A model generated the notes under the pieces. The model was not told the origin of the DNA. It saw nothing but the letters and a program-made list of their open reading frames with translations, and ran no database searches. 64,000 nt of DNA, taken from NCBI RefSeq assembly GCF_038002765.1, contig NZ_JBBODE010000001.1:1488001-1552000 (forward strand), written 5' to 3'. Shown piece by piece: positions 1-8,862 of this stretch (position 1 is the stretch's first letter; every line of letters starts with the position of its first letter). Source of the stretch: Peribacillus sp. FSL H8-0477. Its GTDB lineage: Bacteria; Bacillota; Bacilli; Bacillales; DSM-1321. The position numbers and the translations under genes are program-made.

Positions 1-268
1 TCTTGTCAGGTTTGAAATACTGAAGCAGCATTCCAGCTCCCAGCATAATTAAAATAATTCCGCCTGTCATCGCAGCTGCAGTTCCTGATACTACTTGACC
101 AATAAAATCACCAATAATTATTCCAAAACCCAGACTTAAAGCTGAACAACAAGAAATGACGGCAATAGATTTATAAGGAATTTTCATTTTTTTCATACCA
201 AAGGTCAGTCCTACCCCAAACCCATCAATACTTACGGCAAAAGCTAGAATGAAAAGTGAAAGCCACAT
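1..268 (-). CDS. ytaF: Sporulation membrane protein YtaF (3' end outside window)
   Basis: Partial gene: only the first 89 codons lie in the window. The protein starts MWLSLFILAFAVSIDGFGVG and continues as hydrophobic helices with short basic loops (GMKKMKIPYK), typical of the YtaF/MntP-like membrane family. The ATG follows GGAGGGG at good spacing. It lies directly downstream of mutM on the same strand, the polA-mutM-ytaF order of B. subtilis, where YtaF is a sporulation protein of unknown biochemical role. Family recognised from the translation and position. Confidence 0.85.
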   Translation of the reverse strand, partial: MWLSLFILAFAVSIDGFGVGLTFGMKKMKIPYKSIAVISCCSALSLGFGIIIGDFIGQVVSGTAAAMTGGIILIMLGAGMLLQYFKPDK

Positions 269-344
269 CGATATTCTCCCCTCCATCAAATAACTACGTT
301 AGTATATGGGAGGAGCCTATCCGATGTGTGAATATCGTTTTTTC

Positions 345-1181
345 TTAGGTTTTTGGCAACGGCTGACAGATGGGACAAATATGCGTTCCCCTGCCTCCGA
401 CTACTAATTTTTCCAGTGGCGTTCCACAACGCTTACATGGCTCACCCTTGCGTCCATAAACAAATAATTCTAGTTGAAACATCCCTATTTGTCCTTGTGA
501 GTTCACATAAGAACGAATGGTACTGCCGCCTTTTTCTACAGCCTCAGCCAATGTTAACTTTACTTCTCCATGTATTCTCGTAATCTCATCCAATGAAAGG
601 GATGAAGCCATTCGTTCTGGATGTATGCCAGCACGGAATAAAGATTCATCTACATAGATATTGCCTATCCCAACCACTACCGTTTGATCGAGAAGTACTG
701 ATTTTATCTTCCGGTTTGTTTTGGCTAACTTCATCGCTAAATCCGCTGTTGTAAATTCTTCAGAGAGCGGCTCTGGACCTAAATGAAGAAGCGGCATCCT
801 AGAGACCTCTTCACCTTTTGTAAATAAATGCATCGTTCCAAACTTTCGTACATCACGGTAACGAAGTTGATATCCGTCTGTAAAGGTAAAGACTACATGA
901 GTATGCTTATCACGCGGTTCACTTTCAGGATAAACCGCGTATTTCCCTTCCATTCGTAAATGGGAGACAAGAGAATAATCATCAAGCTGAAAAATCAAAA
1001 ACTTACCGCGTCGGCCTATTTCATGAATTGTTTGCCCGATCAATGCATCACTGAATTGTTCCACCGGTTCGGGGGCTTTAATGATTTTTGGCCAATATAT
1101 ATCCACATTTTTAATCTTTTTTCCAAGGACTAGCTGTTCAAGTGTTCGTCTAACGGTTTCTACCTCAGGTAATTCTGGCAT
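345..1181 (-). CDS. mutM: Formamidopyrimidine-DNA glycosylase (Fpg/MutM)
   Basis: Base-excision repair enzyme that removes 8-oxoguanine and other oxidised purines and nicks the abasic site. The start chosen gives MPELPEVETV, so Pro2 (Schiff-base nucleophile) and Glu3 are exposed after Met removal. A TTG two codons upstream is in frame but AAGGAG is spaced for this ATG. The beta-hairpin Lys lies in GRRGKFLIF, and the C-terminal zinc finger reads CKRCG...CPICQ. 278 aa, normal for the family. It follows polA by 33 nt and precedes ytaF, so all three are probably co-transcribed as a repair cluster. Confidence 0.96.
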   Translation of the reverse strand: MPELPEVETVRRTLEQLVLGKKIKNVDIYWPKIIKAPEPVEQFSDALIGQTIHEIGRRGKFLIFQLDDYSLVSHLRMEGKYAVYPESEPRDKHTHVVFTFTDGYQLRYRDVRKFGTMHLFTKGEEVSRMPLLHLGPEPLSEEFTTADLAMKLAKTNRKIKSVLLDQTVVVGIGNIYVDESLFRAGIHPERMASSLSLDEITRIHGEVKLTLAEAVEKGGSTIRSYVNSQGQIGMFQLELFVYGRKGEPCKRCGTPLEKLVVGGRGTHICPICQPLPKT

Positions 1182-1214
1182 CTGCAATCTCCTTCAAGTG
1201 AATCTAGATCCTCA

Positions 1215-3848
1215 TTATTTAGCATCAAACCACGTTGGTCCATATGCATAGTCAACTTTTAACGGTACATTTAATTCAATAGCTCTTTCCATTTCTTCCG
1301 GGACAATTTTCATTAAAATTTCTAATTCTTCAGGAGGTGCTTCAAAAATCAATTCATCGTGTACTTGAAGCAGCATCCGGGTTTTTAGGTTTTCTTCTTC
1401 GATTCGCTCACTCATATTAATCATGGCAAGCTTTATAATATCAGCCGCACTTCCCTGAATGGGTGTATTCATCGCGGTACGCTCAGCAAAGCTTCTTTGA
1501 TTGAAATTACGGCTCGTAATCTCCGGAATATAACGCCGGCGCTGCAACAACGTGGACACATACCCCTTTTGCTTCGCTTCATGAATACTTTCATGCATAT
1601 ATTCCTGGACACCCGGGAAACTTTTTAAATAATTATCAATAAATTGAGCAGCTTCCTTTCGGCTGATTCCAAGACTCTGTGATAAACCATAATCACTAAT
1701 TCCGTAAACAATCCCGAAATTAACGGCCTTTGCATGACGCCGCATATTCGATGTCACTTCTTCCTTTTGTACATGGAAGACATCCATCGCTGTTTTGGTA
1801 TGGATATCCATATCAGCCCGGAACGCTTCAACCAGTCCCTCATCATTCGCAATATGAGCCAAAACCCGTAATTCAATTTGGGAGTAATCCGCTGCAAAAA
1901 TAATCCAATCTTTTTCTGAAGGAATAAACGCTTGTCTAATCTTTCTGCCTTCTTCTAGACGAATCGGGATGTTTTGCAAATTCGGATCAGTAGAACTTAA
2001 ACGTCCTGTTTGTGTCAACGCCTGGTTAAAGCGAGTATGAACTTTATCACTATCGGCATTGACCACCTTTAATAATCCTTCAATATAAGTAGATTGGAGT
2101 TTACCCAACTGACGGTAATGGAGAATTTCCCGCACAATTTCATGCTGACTTTCTAATCGTTCAAGCACATCTGCCGAAGTAGAGTAACCTGTCTTCGTTT
2201 TTTTGTAAACGGGAAGCTGAAGCTTCTCAAATAAAATCACACCCAGCTGTTTCGGTGAGTTAATATTGAAACATTCACCCGCTGCTTCAAAGATTTTGGC
2301 TTCTATTTCATTCAATCTCAGCGCCAATTCTTTTCCAGATTGCTTGAGGCGTTCAACATCTACCTTAATTCCTTGGGTTTCCATTTTCGCCAGTATAATG
2401 GACAGCGGGATTTCCAAATCCATTAACAGACTGTATTGTTCATTTTGTTCAAGTGTTTCGATCATAATCGGCTTTAATTCCAGCAATGCTTTCGCTTTTC
2501 GAGCAAGGTGCTCACTTAGTTCCGTTTCACCAGGAATCGATCGCTTAGCCCCTTTTCCATAAAACGATTCATCAGGCATTAGTGGTGAATAATTTTGTTT
2601 TTTGGCAATAGCCGCCAAATCTTCAGCAGCATCAGCGGGATCGAGAATATAAGAAGCCAAGAAAATATCAAAATCAACGCCTTTTAAGTCAATGCCGCGC
2701 TTGTTCAAAGCAACAATTGTCTTTTTCGCATCATAAACGGCTTTCTTTTTCGTTTCGTCACTGGCCCATTCTTTAAAAACAGCTGACGCTTCCGCCTGTT
2801 CTGCCTTTAAATAAAACTGACCATGTTTATTAGAAATCGTGATTCCAATGATATCAGCTTGATGATAGTTATCCTCCAGTATCTCTACAAAAAGCCCATT
2901 TTCTTCTGCAAGCATTGCCTCGCTGATTTCAGACACTACTTCAACCTGAATCTCGTCCTGAACAATCTCCTCAGAAATGTCTGCCAGGTCACCCAGCTTT
3001 TCAAGTAAGGAATTAAAACCGAGGTCTTTATACATTTCAACCACTTTTGTAATGTCCATCCCTTTGTATTCTGTTTCTTCAAGTGTCACTTCGATTGGTG
3101 CTTCTCTTGTAATGGTCGCCAGCTGCTTACTTAGGACAGCCAAGTCCTGGTGCTCTTCAATTTTTTCTTTCAGCTTCTTCCCACTAACTTCATCAAGTGA
3201 TTGTAATAGGACTTCCACTGTATTAAATTGCTGTAATAGCTTTAATGCCGTCTTCTCGCCGACACCAGGAATGCCTGGGATATTATCTGAAGCATCTCCC
3301 ATCAGACCTTTCATATCAATAATCTGCTGCGGAGCAAGACCGTATTTTTCACGAATATGTTCTGGTGTATACAGCTCAATATCCGTAATTCCTTTTTTAG
3401 TAATTCCAACTGTTGTTGCAGTCGAGGCTAATTGCGTTAAATCCTTATCGCCAGAAATCACTTTAATCTCAAAGTTATCTTGCTCTGCCTGTAAGGACAG
3501 TGTCCCGATAATATCATCTGCTTCATAATTGGGAAGTTCGTAACGGGTGATTCCAAAAGCATCAAGTAATTCCCTTATGAATGGAAACTGTTCTGATAAC
3601 TCAGGAGGCGTCTTCTGACGGCCGCCTTTATATTCCTTAAACGTTGCGTGTCGAAACGTCGTTTTCCCTGCATCAAAGGCAACTAGAATATGACTTGGTT
3701 TCTCTTCCTCCAAAATTTTATTCAGCATCATGGTAAATCCATACACCGCATTCGTATGAATCCCTCTATCATTATTCAACAGCGGTAAAGCAAAAAAAGC
3801 ACGATACGCTATACTATTACCATCTATTAACACTAATTTTTTTTCCAA
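1215..3848 (-). CDS. polA: DNA polymerase I
   Basis: Gap filling in excision repair and Okazaki-fragment processing. 877 aa. The N-terminal 5'-nuclease (FEN) domain has DGNSIAYRAFF, YEADDIIGTL and GVGEKTA. The middle 3'-5' exonuclease-like domain is degenerate, as in other Bacillus Pol I enzymes that lack proofreading. The C-terminal polymerase motifs are A (DYSQIELRVLAH), B (RRHAKAVNFGIVYG) and C (LLQVHDELIFE). The start is TTG, eight bases after AGGAGG and giving LEKKLVLIDG; the open frame runs 24 codons further upstream but no family member has that extension. First gene of the polA-mutM-ytaF group. Confidence 0.97.
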   Translation of the reverse strand: MEKKLVLIDGNSIAYRAFFALPLLNNDRGIHTNAVYGFTMMLNKILEEEKPSHILVAFDAGKTTFRHATFKEYKGGRQKTPPELSEQFPFIRELLDAFGITRYELPNYEADDIIGTLSLQAEQDNFEIKVISGDKDLTQLASTATTVGITKKGITDIELYTPEHIREKYGLAPQQIIDMKGLMGDASDNIPGIPGVGEKTALKLLQQFNTVEVLLQSLDEVSGKKLKEKIEEHQDLAVLSKQLATITREAPIEVTLEETEYKGMDITKVVEMYKDLGFNSLLEKLGDLADISEEIVQDEIQVEVVSEISEAMLAEENGLFVEILEDNYHQADIIGITISNKHGQFYLKAEQAEASAVFKEWASDETKKKAVYDAKKTIVALNKRGIDLKGVDFDIFLASYILDPADAAEDLAAIAKKQNYSPLMPDESFYGKGAKRSIPGETELSEHLARKAKALLELKPIMIETLEQNEQYSLLMDLEIPLSIILAKMETQGIKVDVERLKQSGKELALRLNEIEAKIFEAAGECFNINSPKQLGVILFEKLQLPVYKKTKTGYSTSADVLERLESQHEIVREILHYRQLGKLQSTYIEGLLKVVNADSDKVHTRFNQALTQTGRLSSTDPNLQNIPIRLEEGRKIRQAFIPSEKDWIIFAADYSQIELRVLAHIANDEGLVEAFRADMDIHTKTAMDVFHVQKEEVTSNMRRHAKAVNFGIVYGISDYGLSQSLGISRKEAAQFIDNYLKSFPGVQEYMHESIHEAKQKGYVSTLLQRRRYIPEITSRNFNQRSFAERTAMNTPIQGSAADIIKLAMINMSERIEEENLKTRMLLQVHDELIFEAPPEELEILMKIVPEEMERAIELNVPLKVDYAYGPTWFDAK

Positions 3849-4068
3849 ATTAACTTCCTCCTGACAAACTAATACGCTCTTTTTATGTTTCCTATTTTTC
3901 ACTAAACAATAGTAAATCATCCTTAAGCGTACCCTTTGAAAATCCGGTTTATATCTACTTTTATTCTACCAGAAGGGAAAAGAAAAGCGAAGGCAGCTGT
4001 GCTGTCCATGAATGGATAGACCTGTTTTCCTCTGACTATCCAAACAAGGAAGACCATAATCTTAAAGC

Positions 4069-4106
4069 AAAAAAGCCGGCTATCCACCTGATAGGTAGCC
4101 GGCTTC
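4069..4106 (-). terminator. Intrinsic terminator after hflC
   Basis: On the minus strand an AAGCCGGCTA / TAGCCGGCTT stem is followed by TTTTTT, just past the hflC stop codon. It isolates hflKC from polA. Confidence 0.85.
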
Positions 4107-4108
4107 TT

Positions 4109-5035
4109 TTACTTTGTATTTCCTGAGAGCAATTTAGCATATGGTGAATCTGAAGGGAGAACGATGACTGTTTGGTCATTGACCGTTTTTGTATATGACT
4201 CAAGGGTTCGATATAGAGAGTAAAATTCAGTATCTTTAGAGAAAGAAGCATTGTAGATTTGTGCTGCTTCTCCTTCACCTTCCGCTCGAATGATCTCTGC
4301 TTTTGCCTCTGTCTTAGCGATAAGTTCGATTACTTTCCGATCCGTTTCAGCCATAATTGTATTTTTCTCCGCGTCACCTTTTGAAAGGTATTCCTGCGCT
4401 TTTGATCCACGCTCAGATATCATCCGTTTGTAAACAGACTCTTCGTTTTCAGGTGGAAGGTCAGTCCGTTTTATCCGTACATCGGTTACGGAAATACCGT
4501 AATTATCTTTTTCCAGTAATTCATTTACTCTTTGAGTGATACGATCATTAATGCTGCCTCTTGATGATTTTTCATTGATTATTTCGTCATAATCCAGCTG
4601 ACCTAGCTCAGTTCGAACAACCGAGTATATAAATTCTTCCATTCTTGATTCAGCACTTTCCATCGATCTGGCGTTCGTAATCATCTTAATCGGATCATCT
4701 ATCCGCCAAATTGCATAATTATCAATAATCATTCGTTTTTTATCTTTGGTATTGATTTCAGCTTCAGATACATCATATCCCATTTGATATTTTGGAAGCG
4801 TCGTTATACTTTGCACAAATGGGACCTTTACCTTCAGTCCTGGTGACTTATCGATTCGAACGATTTCACCAAACTGACGCACCACTTTAAATTCTCCCTC
4901 TTTTACAATATAAACATTCGTGAACAGAAACAGTAAAAGAGCAAAGAGAACAATAAAGAAAATCCCGACCTTAACATACTTTCTCCAAGAAATGTTATTT
5001 TTAAGTTCGTTAATATTCACGACTTTATTTGTCAT
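4109..5035 (-). CDS. hflC: SPFH/band-7 protein HflC (FtsH protease modulator)
   Basis: 308 aa membrane-anchored SPFH protein. It has one N-terminal transmembrane helix (about residues 16-38, FIVLFALLLFLF), then the prohibitin-like domain (VVRQFGEIVRI, SPGLKVKVPF) and an Ala/Glu-rich coiled coil (IIRAEGEGEAAQIYNASF). In E. coli, HflC pairs with HflK and restrains FtsH. The ATG at 5035 overlaps the 3' end of hflK by 11 nt and has AAGGAGA upstream; the open frame continues 33 codons further but that is antisense-like basic sequence inside hflK. Not present at this locus in B. subtilis 168. ftsH itself is not in the window. Confidence 0.93.
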   Translation of the reverse strand: MTNKVVNINELKNNISWRKYVKVGIFFIVLFALLLFLFTNVYIVKEGEFKVVRQFGEIVRIDKSPGLKVKVPFVQSITTLPKYQMGYDVSEAEINTKDKKRMIIDNYAIWRIDDPIKMITNARSMESAESRMEEFIYSVVRTELGQLDYDEIINEKSSRGSINDRITQRVNELLEKDNYGISVTDVRIKRTDLPPENEESVYKRMISERGSKAQEYLSKGDAEKNTIMAETDRKVIELIAKTEAKAEIIRAEGEGEAAQIYNASFSKDTEFYSLYRTLESYTKTVNDQTVIVLPSDSPYAKLLSGNTK

Positions 5036-6005
5036 CCTTTGTCTCTCCTTCCTCTTCCTTTGTTGGTGCCACTTTTTCTGTTTCTTTTTCAAGTGGTCGT
5101 ATCGGGAAATACTTAAGTGTATTTCCATCGTCATTCATAATATACATTTCTGCATTTGGCAGCACCTGCTCCAGCGTTTCAATAATCAACCGCTCTTTTG
5201 TAACATCAGGGTTTTTCTTATATTCCTTATATAATTTGTCAAAGACGGCTACATCCCCGCGTGCTCGTTCAGTACGGGCAATTTTTTCACCATTTGCTTT
5301 TGATAAAATAGCTGCTTCTTCACCTTTTGCCTCATTCACCCGCTTATTTTCATATTTACGCGCTTCATTGACTTTCGTATTCGCCGTTTCTCTTGCATCC
5401 GTTACCTCTGTAAATGCTTTACGCACCTCGGAATTTGGAAGTTCAACATCCTGTAGTTTTACCGCTAAAATCGAGATCCCAATGTCATAGTTATCAATAA
5501 GATTCGAAAGTAGATCTCGAACATCTCCTTCAATTTTTGCTTTCCCTGAAGTTAAGGCATCATCAATTGCTGAATTGCCAATAATGCTCCGTAAAGCGGC
5601 TGAAGTTGTGTCATATAATATTTCCTTTGGATTATCAGCATTATATAAATATTTTGGCGGATTCGTAATTTTCCATTGAACAACCATATCAGCTAAGACA
5701 ATATTTTCATCCCCGGTAATCATTTTTGTTTCTCTTGGATAATCCTTCACTTCTCCGTTGCTTTCTGAAAAGCCAAACTGAAGACTAAAGGTTTCCTTTG
5801 AAAGCTTCTCCACCGTTTGGATTGGCCAAGGTAATTTAAAATGCAGACCTGGCTCAATGACCGTTTCTTCAACCTTACCGAATGTATGAATCACAGCTTG
5901 ATCTGATTCATCCACCGTATACCAGGTTGTGATTGCTGTTATTAACAGAATGATAATTAAGAATGCTAGACCTGTTAACATGTAGATTCTTTTTAAGCTA
6001 ATCAT
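5025..6005 (-). CDS. hflK: SPFH/band-7 protein HflK (FtsH protease modulator)
   Basis: 326 aa, partner of HflC. A single N-terminal transmembrane segment (residues 8-28, GLAFLIIILLITAITTWY) is followed by an SPFH domain (AVIHTFGKVEETVIEPGLHFKLPWP), a coiled coil (KVNEARKYENKRVNEAKGEEAAI) and an acidic/Lys-rich tail. It lacks the Gly-rich N-terminus of proteobacterial HflK. Its translation is coupled to hflC by an 11-nt overlap. It is transcribed from a sequence matching the sigma-W consensus (6037-6062) about 30 nt before the ATG, suggesting induction by envelope stress. Confidence 0.93.
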   Translation of the reverse strand: MISLKRIYMLTGLAFLIIILLITAITTWYTVDESDQAVIHTFGKVEETVIEPGLHFKLPWPIQTVEKLSKETFSLQFGFSESNGEVKDYPRETKMITGDENIVLADMVVQWKITNPPKYLYNADNPKEILYDTTSAALRSIIGNSAIDDALTSGKAKIEGDVRDLLSNLIDNYDIGISILAVKLQDVELPNSEVRKAFTEVTDARETANTKVNEARKYENKRVNEAKGEEAAILSKANGEKIARTERARGDVAVFDKLYKEYKKNPDVTKERLIIETLEQVLPNAEMYIMNDDGNTLKYFPIRPLEKETEKVAPTKEEEGETKDDK

Positions 6006-6036
6006 TTCCCCACCCCTTTTTTGTTCTCCTTTTATT

Positions 6037-6062
6037 TACGTAACAAAAGAAGAAATGTTTCA
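6037..6062 (-). promoter_or_regulatory. Probable sigma-W promoter of hflKC
   Basis: The minus strand reads TGAAAC at 6062-6057, exactly 16 bases, then CGTA at 6040-6037. This is the full B. subtilis ECF sigma-W consensus (TGAAAC-N16-CGTA). The start site would fall about 25 nt before the hflK ATG. No good sigma-A alternative is seen in the 95 bases between the phoR terminator and hflK. Confidence 0.75.
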
Positions 6063-6100
6063 ATAAATTCATAATAAGTATATTTTTAACAAGTATGAAC

Positions 6101-6145
6101 GAAAAAAGAAATGGCGCGGACTAGGTACGTCCACGCCACTTCTTT
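6101..6145 (-). terminator. Intrinsic terminator after phoPR
   Basis: On the minus strand AAGAAGTGGCGTGGAC pairs with GTCCGCGCCATTTCTT around a 7-nt loop and runs into TTTTTTC. It lies about 100 nt downstream of the phoR stop. Confidence 0.85.
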
Positions 6146-6245
6146 CCTTGGATGAAGGGGGTTTTCAATAGTAATTGTAAACTATTGATATTAAGAACAT
6201 TTAAATTCATTGTTAATTTAATGTAAATGCTCTTCCCTCATCGTT

Positions 6246-8021
6246 TTACTTGTTAATTTGTTTTTTTAATAAAACTGTAAATACGGTCCCTTTTCCTGGT
6301 TCACTGGCTACTGTAATTTCACCATGAAGGACCTCTAGAATGTGTTTTACGATAGCTAACCCTAGACCGGTCCCGCCAGAATCACGGCTCCGCGCTTTAT
6401 CCACTCGATAAAAACGTTCAAATATACGAGGCAATTCCTCCGTTTCAATGCCAATTCCGGTGTCTCGAATCGTCACGATTACGTCTTCTTTTTGTTCTTT
6501 TACTTCTACTTCAACCATTCCACCATTAGGAGTGTATGTCAAAGCATTGGTCATTAAATTAAGAAACACCTGTGTAATCCGGTATGAATCTCCTTCTATC
6601 CAGACAGGATTTTCAGGTACGTGTAAGGTCAGTTCAATATCTTTTTCGACTGCTTTTCCATTAAGGATGGTTCGTGTTTCTTCAAGAATAGGAGTCAATT
6701 CTAAAGGTTTAATATTAAGCACAAATTCCTGTTGTTCAATACGGGACAAGTCTAAAAGCTCTTGAATCAACGCTTGAAGCCGGTCACTTTCTTTCAAAAT
6801 AATCATTAAAAAGCTCTTTAATGCTTCTTCATCCTTTAACGCTCCGTCTAAAAGTGTCTCAGAAAATCCTTTAATAGAAGTAATGGGAGTCTTGAGCTCA
6901 TGAGAAACATTCGCAACAAAATCTTTTCTCACTTGTTCTAATTTCTTAAGCTCAGATATATCATGAAAAACGACCAATATCCCTTTCCATTCGTCATTAT
7001 TTCCGATAATTGGCGCCCCATACACTTCAAAATGTCTTCTTTCAAAGGCAAGTGGAATCAGCAATTGCCGCTTCATACTTTTTTCCGTCATAAAAATCTC
7101 TTCAATAAGGCTAATAATTTCTTTATGCTCAATGACCTCGTAATACACATGATACAAGAAGGTTAATGGATCTACCTTAAATATATTTTTATAGGCACGA
7201 TTCGAGAGAGTGATGTAGCCTTTATTATCAATCAGCAATACACCACTTCCTATATTCTCAATCAGTGTCTCCAGTCGATCCTGATGCATCTCACGAGAAA
7301 TTTCCATTTCCTGTAGATTTCTCGCAAGAATATTCAGTGAGGTATTCAATTTACCTGTTTCATCTGCTTGCGCCGAGGAAGCCCTTGCCCGGTAATTCCC
7401 CTTTGCCAGCTCGATGGCTGTTTTAGTAGCTGTTTCAATTGGACGCGTATAACGGGTAGCAATACGACTTCCCAGCATAATAATAATGAGTAATGAAGCA
7501 CCAAGGCTGACAGCAAGTATAATCCACGCTTGTTTATTCGCTTGTTTAATGGCTTCTTCTTCATTGCTGAAAATGGCGTATCCTTCTAACTTACCGCCGA
7601 TTTCTATCTTTCCCCAGTAATAACGGAGTTCATTTTCACCGACAATTTTCTTATAGCCGTAACGTTTCGTACTGCTTTTTTCTTCGACTATATTGTCCAA
7701 CAGGACTTTATGCGTGCCGACATTATCGAAACGATTCGCATTAGAATCAAAGAGAACCTGACCTTCGCTTGAAATTATTGTACAGTTATGGTCTTCAATC
7801 GAATCAATAAGTTCTACGTTCTGCTTATTTAAAAAAGGCGTAATCCCGCCAATTTCCTCAATATAATTAGTGATAAATAAGGTTTCATTTTCAATACGTT
7901 CGTTAAACGCATTCGCATAATAGGTCTTAAATAGCAATCCTAACAATAAGCCCACAGCCAGAAAAACGACCATGATTAATAGAATCAATGCCAGGAGAAG
8001 CTTCGTTCTAAACTTTGTCAT
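6246..8021 (-). CDS. phoR: Phosphate-responsive sensor histidine kinase PhoR
   Basis: 591 aa membrane sensor. TM1 is at about residues 8-31, then an extracytoplasmic PAS-like region, TM2 at about 166-187, HAMP, a cytoplasmic PAS domain (SGVLLIDNKGYITLSNRAY), HisKA with VSHELKTPITS (phospho-acceptor His374), and an HATPase_c domain with N (NLMTNALTY), G1 (DTGIGI) and G2 (GGTGLGLAIVKH) boxes. It phosphorylates PhoP when phosphate is scarce. The start overlaps phoP by 4 nt (ATGA), and an intrinsic terminator follows. Confidence 0.94.
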   Translation of the reverse strand: MTKFRTKLLLALILLIMVVFLAVGLLLGLLFKTYYANAFNERIENETLFITNYIEEIGGITPFLNKQNVELIDSIEDHNCTIISSEGQVLFDSNANRFDNVGTHKVLLDNIVEEKSSTKRYGYKKIVGENELRYYWGKIEIGGKLEGYAIFSNEEEAIKQANKQAWIILAVSLGASLLIIIMLGSRIATRYTRPIETATKTAIELAKGNYRARASSAQADETGKLNTSLNILARNLQEMEISREMHQDRLETLIENIGSGVLLIDNKGYITLSNRAYKNIFKVDPLTFLYHVYYEVIEHKEIISLIEEIFMTEKSMKRQLLIPLAFERRHFEVYGAPIIGNNDEWKGILVVFHDISELKKLEQVRKDFVANVSHELKTPITSIKGFSETLLDGALKDEEALKSFLMIILKESDRLQALIQELLDLSRIEQQEFVLNIKPLELTPILEETRTILNGKAVEKDIELTLHVPENPVWIEGDSYRITQVFLNLMTNALTYTPNGGMVEVEVKEQKEDVIVTIRDTGIGIETEELPRIFERFYRVDKARSRDSGGTGLGLAIVKHILEVLHGEITVASEPGKGTVFTVLLKKQINK

Positions 8022-8734
8022 TCTGCCTTCGGTTCCTCAAGTTTATAACCCAATCCCCTAATGGTTTTTATGTAGAGAGGTTTTCGTGTATCATGTTCAA
8101 TTTTTTCACGCAAATGGCTGATATGAACATCAACAATACGTGTATCACCTGCAAAGTCATAATTCCAAACAGCACTAAGCAGTTGATCACGTGTCAGTAC
8201 CTTCCCCTTATATCTGGCCAGATACAGCAGCAATTCAAATTCTTTTGGAGTCAGCTCCAGCAAAGACGATTCAAAATACGCTTCATAACGCTCGGGGAAA
8301 ATTTCAAGTCCGCTAAGCTTGATTAGTTCCTCATCTGTTTCTTTATCTTCCTTAACAGGAGCCTGTATTTCCATTCTTCGTAAAATCGCTTTAACTCGAG
8401 CAACTACTTCACGTGGACTGAAAGGTTTTGTCATATAATCATCTGCACCTAACTCTAGGCCCAGTACTTTATCGAATTCATCATCCCTTGCTGTCAGCAT
8501 GAGAATGGGGACCATGATCTTTTGCTGACGAAGCCGCTTGCACACTTCAATCCCATCAAGTTTAGGCAGCATTAAATCTAATACCATTAAGTCCGGAGTC
8601 TCAATACTCGCTAGCCTCAACCCTTCTTCTCCATCAGATGCTGTCAGTACAGAAAAGCCTGCTTGCTCCAAATTATATTGAAGCAAAGTTACAATTGATT
8701 GTTCATCATCCACTACGAGAATTTTTTTAACCAT
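8018..8734 (-). CDS. phoP: Phosphate regulon response regulator PhoP
   Basis: 238 aa OmpR/PhoB-type regulator. The receiver domain has the acidic pair D9-D10, phospho-acceptor D53 (VLDLMLPK) and the conserved Lys in YMTKPFSP. A short linker is followed by a winged-helix DNA-binding domain with recognition helix TRIVDVHISHLREKI and wing IRGLGYKL. Nearly collinear with B. subtilis PhoP. The ATG has an AGGAGG-type site (GAATTCAGGAGG-like sequence just upstream). Co-transcribed with phoR. No clear tandem PhoP boxes were found in the 128 bases upstream. Confidence 0.95.
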   Translation of the reverse strand: MVKKILVVDDEQSIVTLLQYNLEQAGFSVLTASDGEEGLRLASIETPDLMVLDLMLPKLDGIEVCKRLRQQKIMVPILMLTARDDEFDKVLGLELGADDYMTKPFSPREVVARVKAILRRMEIQAPVKEDKETDEELIKLSGLEIFPERYEAYFESSLLELTPKEFELLLYLARYKGKVLTRDQLLSAVWNYDFAGDTRIVDVHISHLREKIEHDTRKPLYIKTIRGLGYKLEEPKAE

Positions 8735-8837
8735 GATTTCCTCCTGAATATGTATTACCCCTAACTCATTAGAGTCTGTTCATCCATCCCCATTATAAAT
8801 GAATGCGAGAGAAAACGCATAGTTCTAGTGACAAATA

Positions 8838-8861
8838 AACCTCGCACATGTGAGCGAGGTT
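8838..8861 (-). terminator. Hairpin at the end of the MaoC-like gene
   Basis: AACCTCGC...GCGAGGTT stem immediately after the stop codon of the MaoC-like gene, followed on the minus strand by a weak TTTATTT run. It may only partly separate that gene from phoPR. Confidence 0.55.
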
Positions 8862-8862
8862 C

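Noticed and set aside
2266-3528. Long plus-strand open frames opposite polA (98 and 183 codons)
   Set aside because: They lie antisense to conserved polymerase domains, have Ser/Ile-rich shadow composition and no ribosome-binding sites.
5029-5490. 153-codon plus-strand open frame opposite hflK
   Set aside because: Ser/Phe-rich mirror of a coiled-coil coding region; no start signal.
8735-8837. PhoP boxes (TTAACA-type direct repeats) in front of phoP
   Set aside because: No pair of such hexamers with 11-bp periodicity could be seen in this interval.
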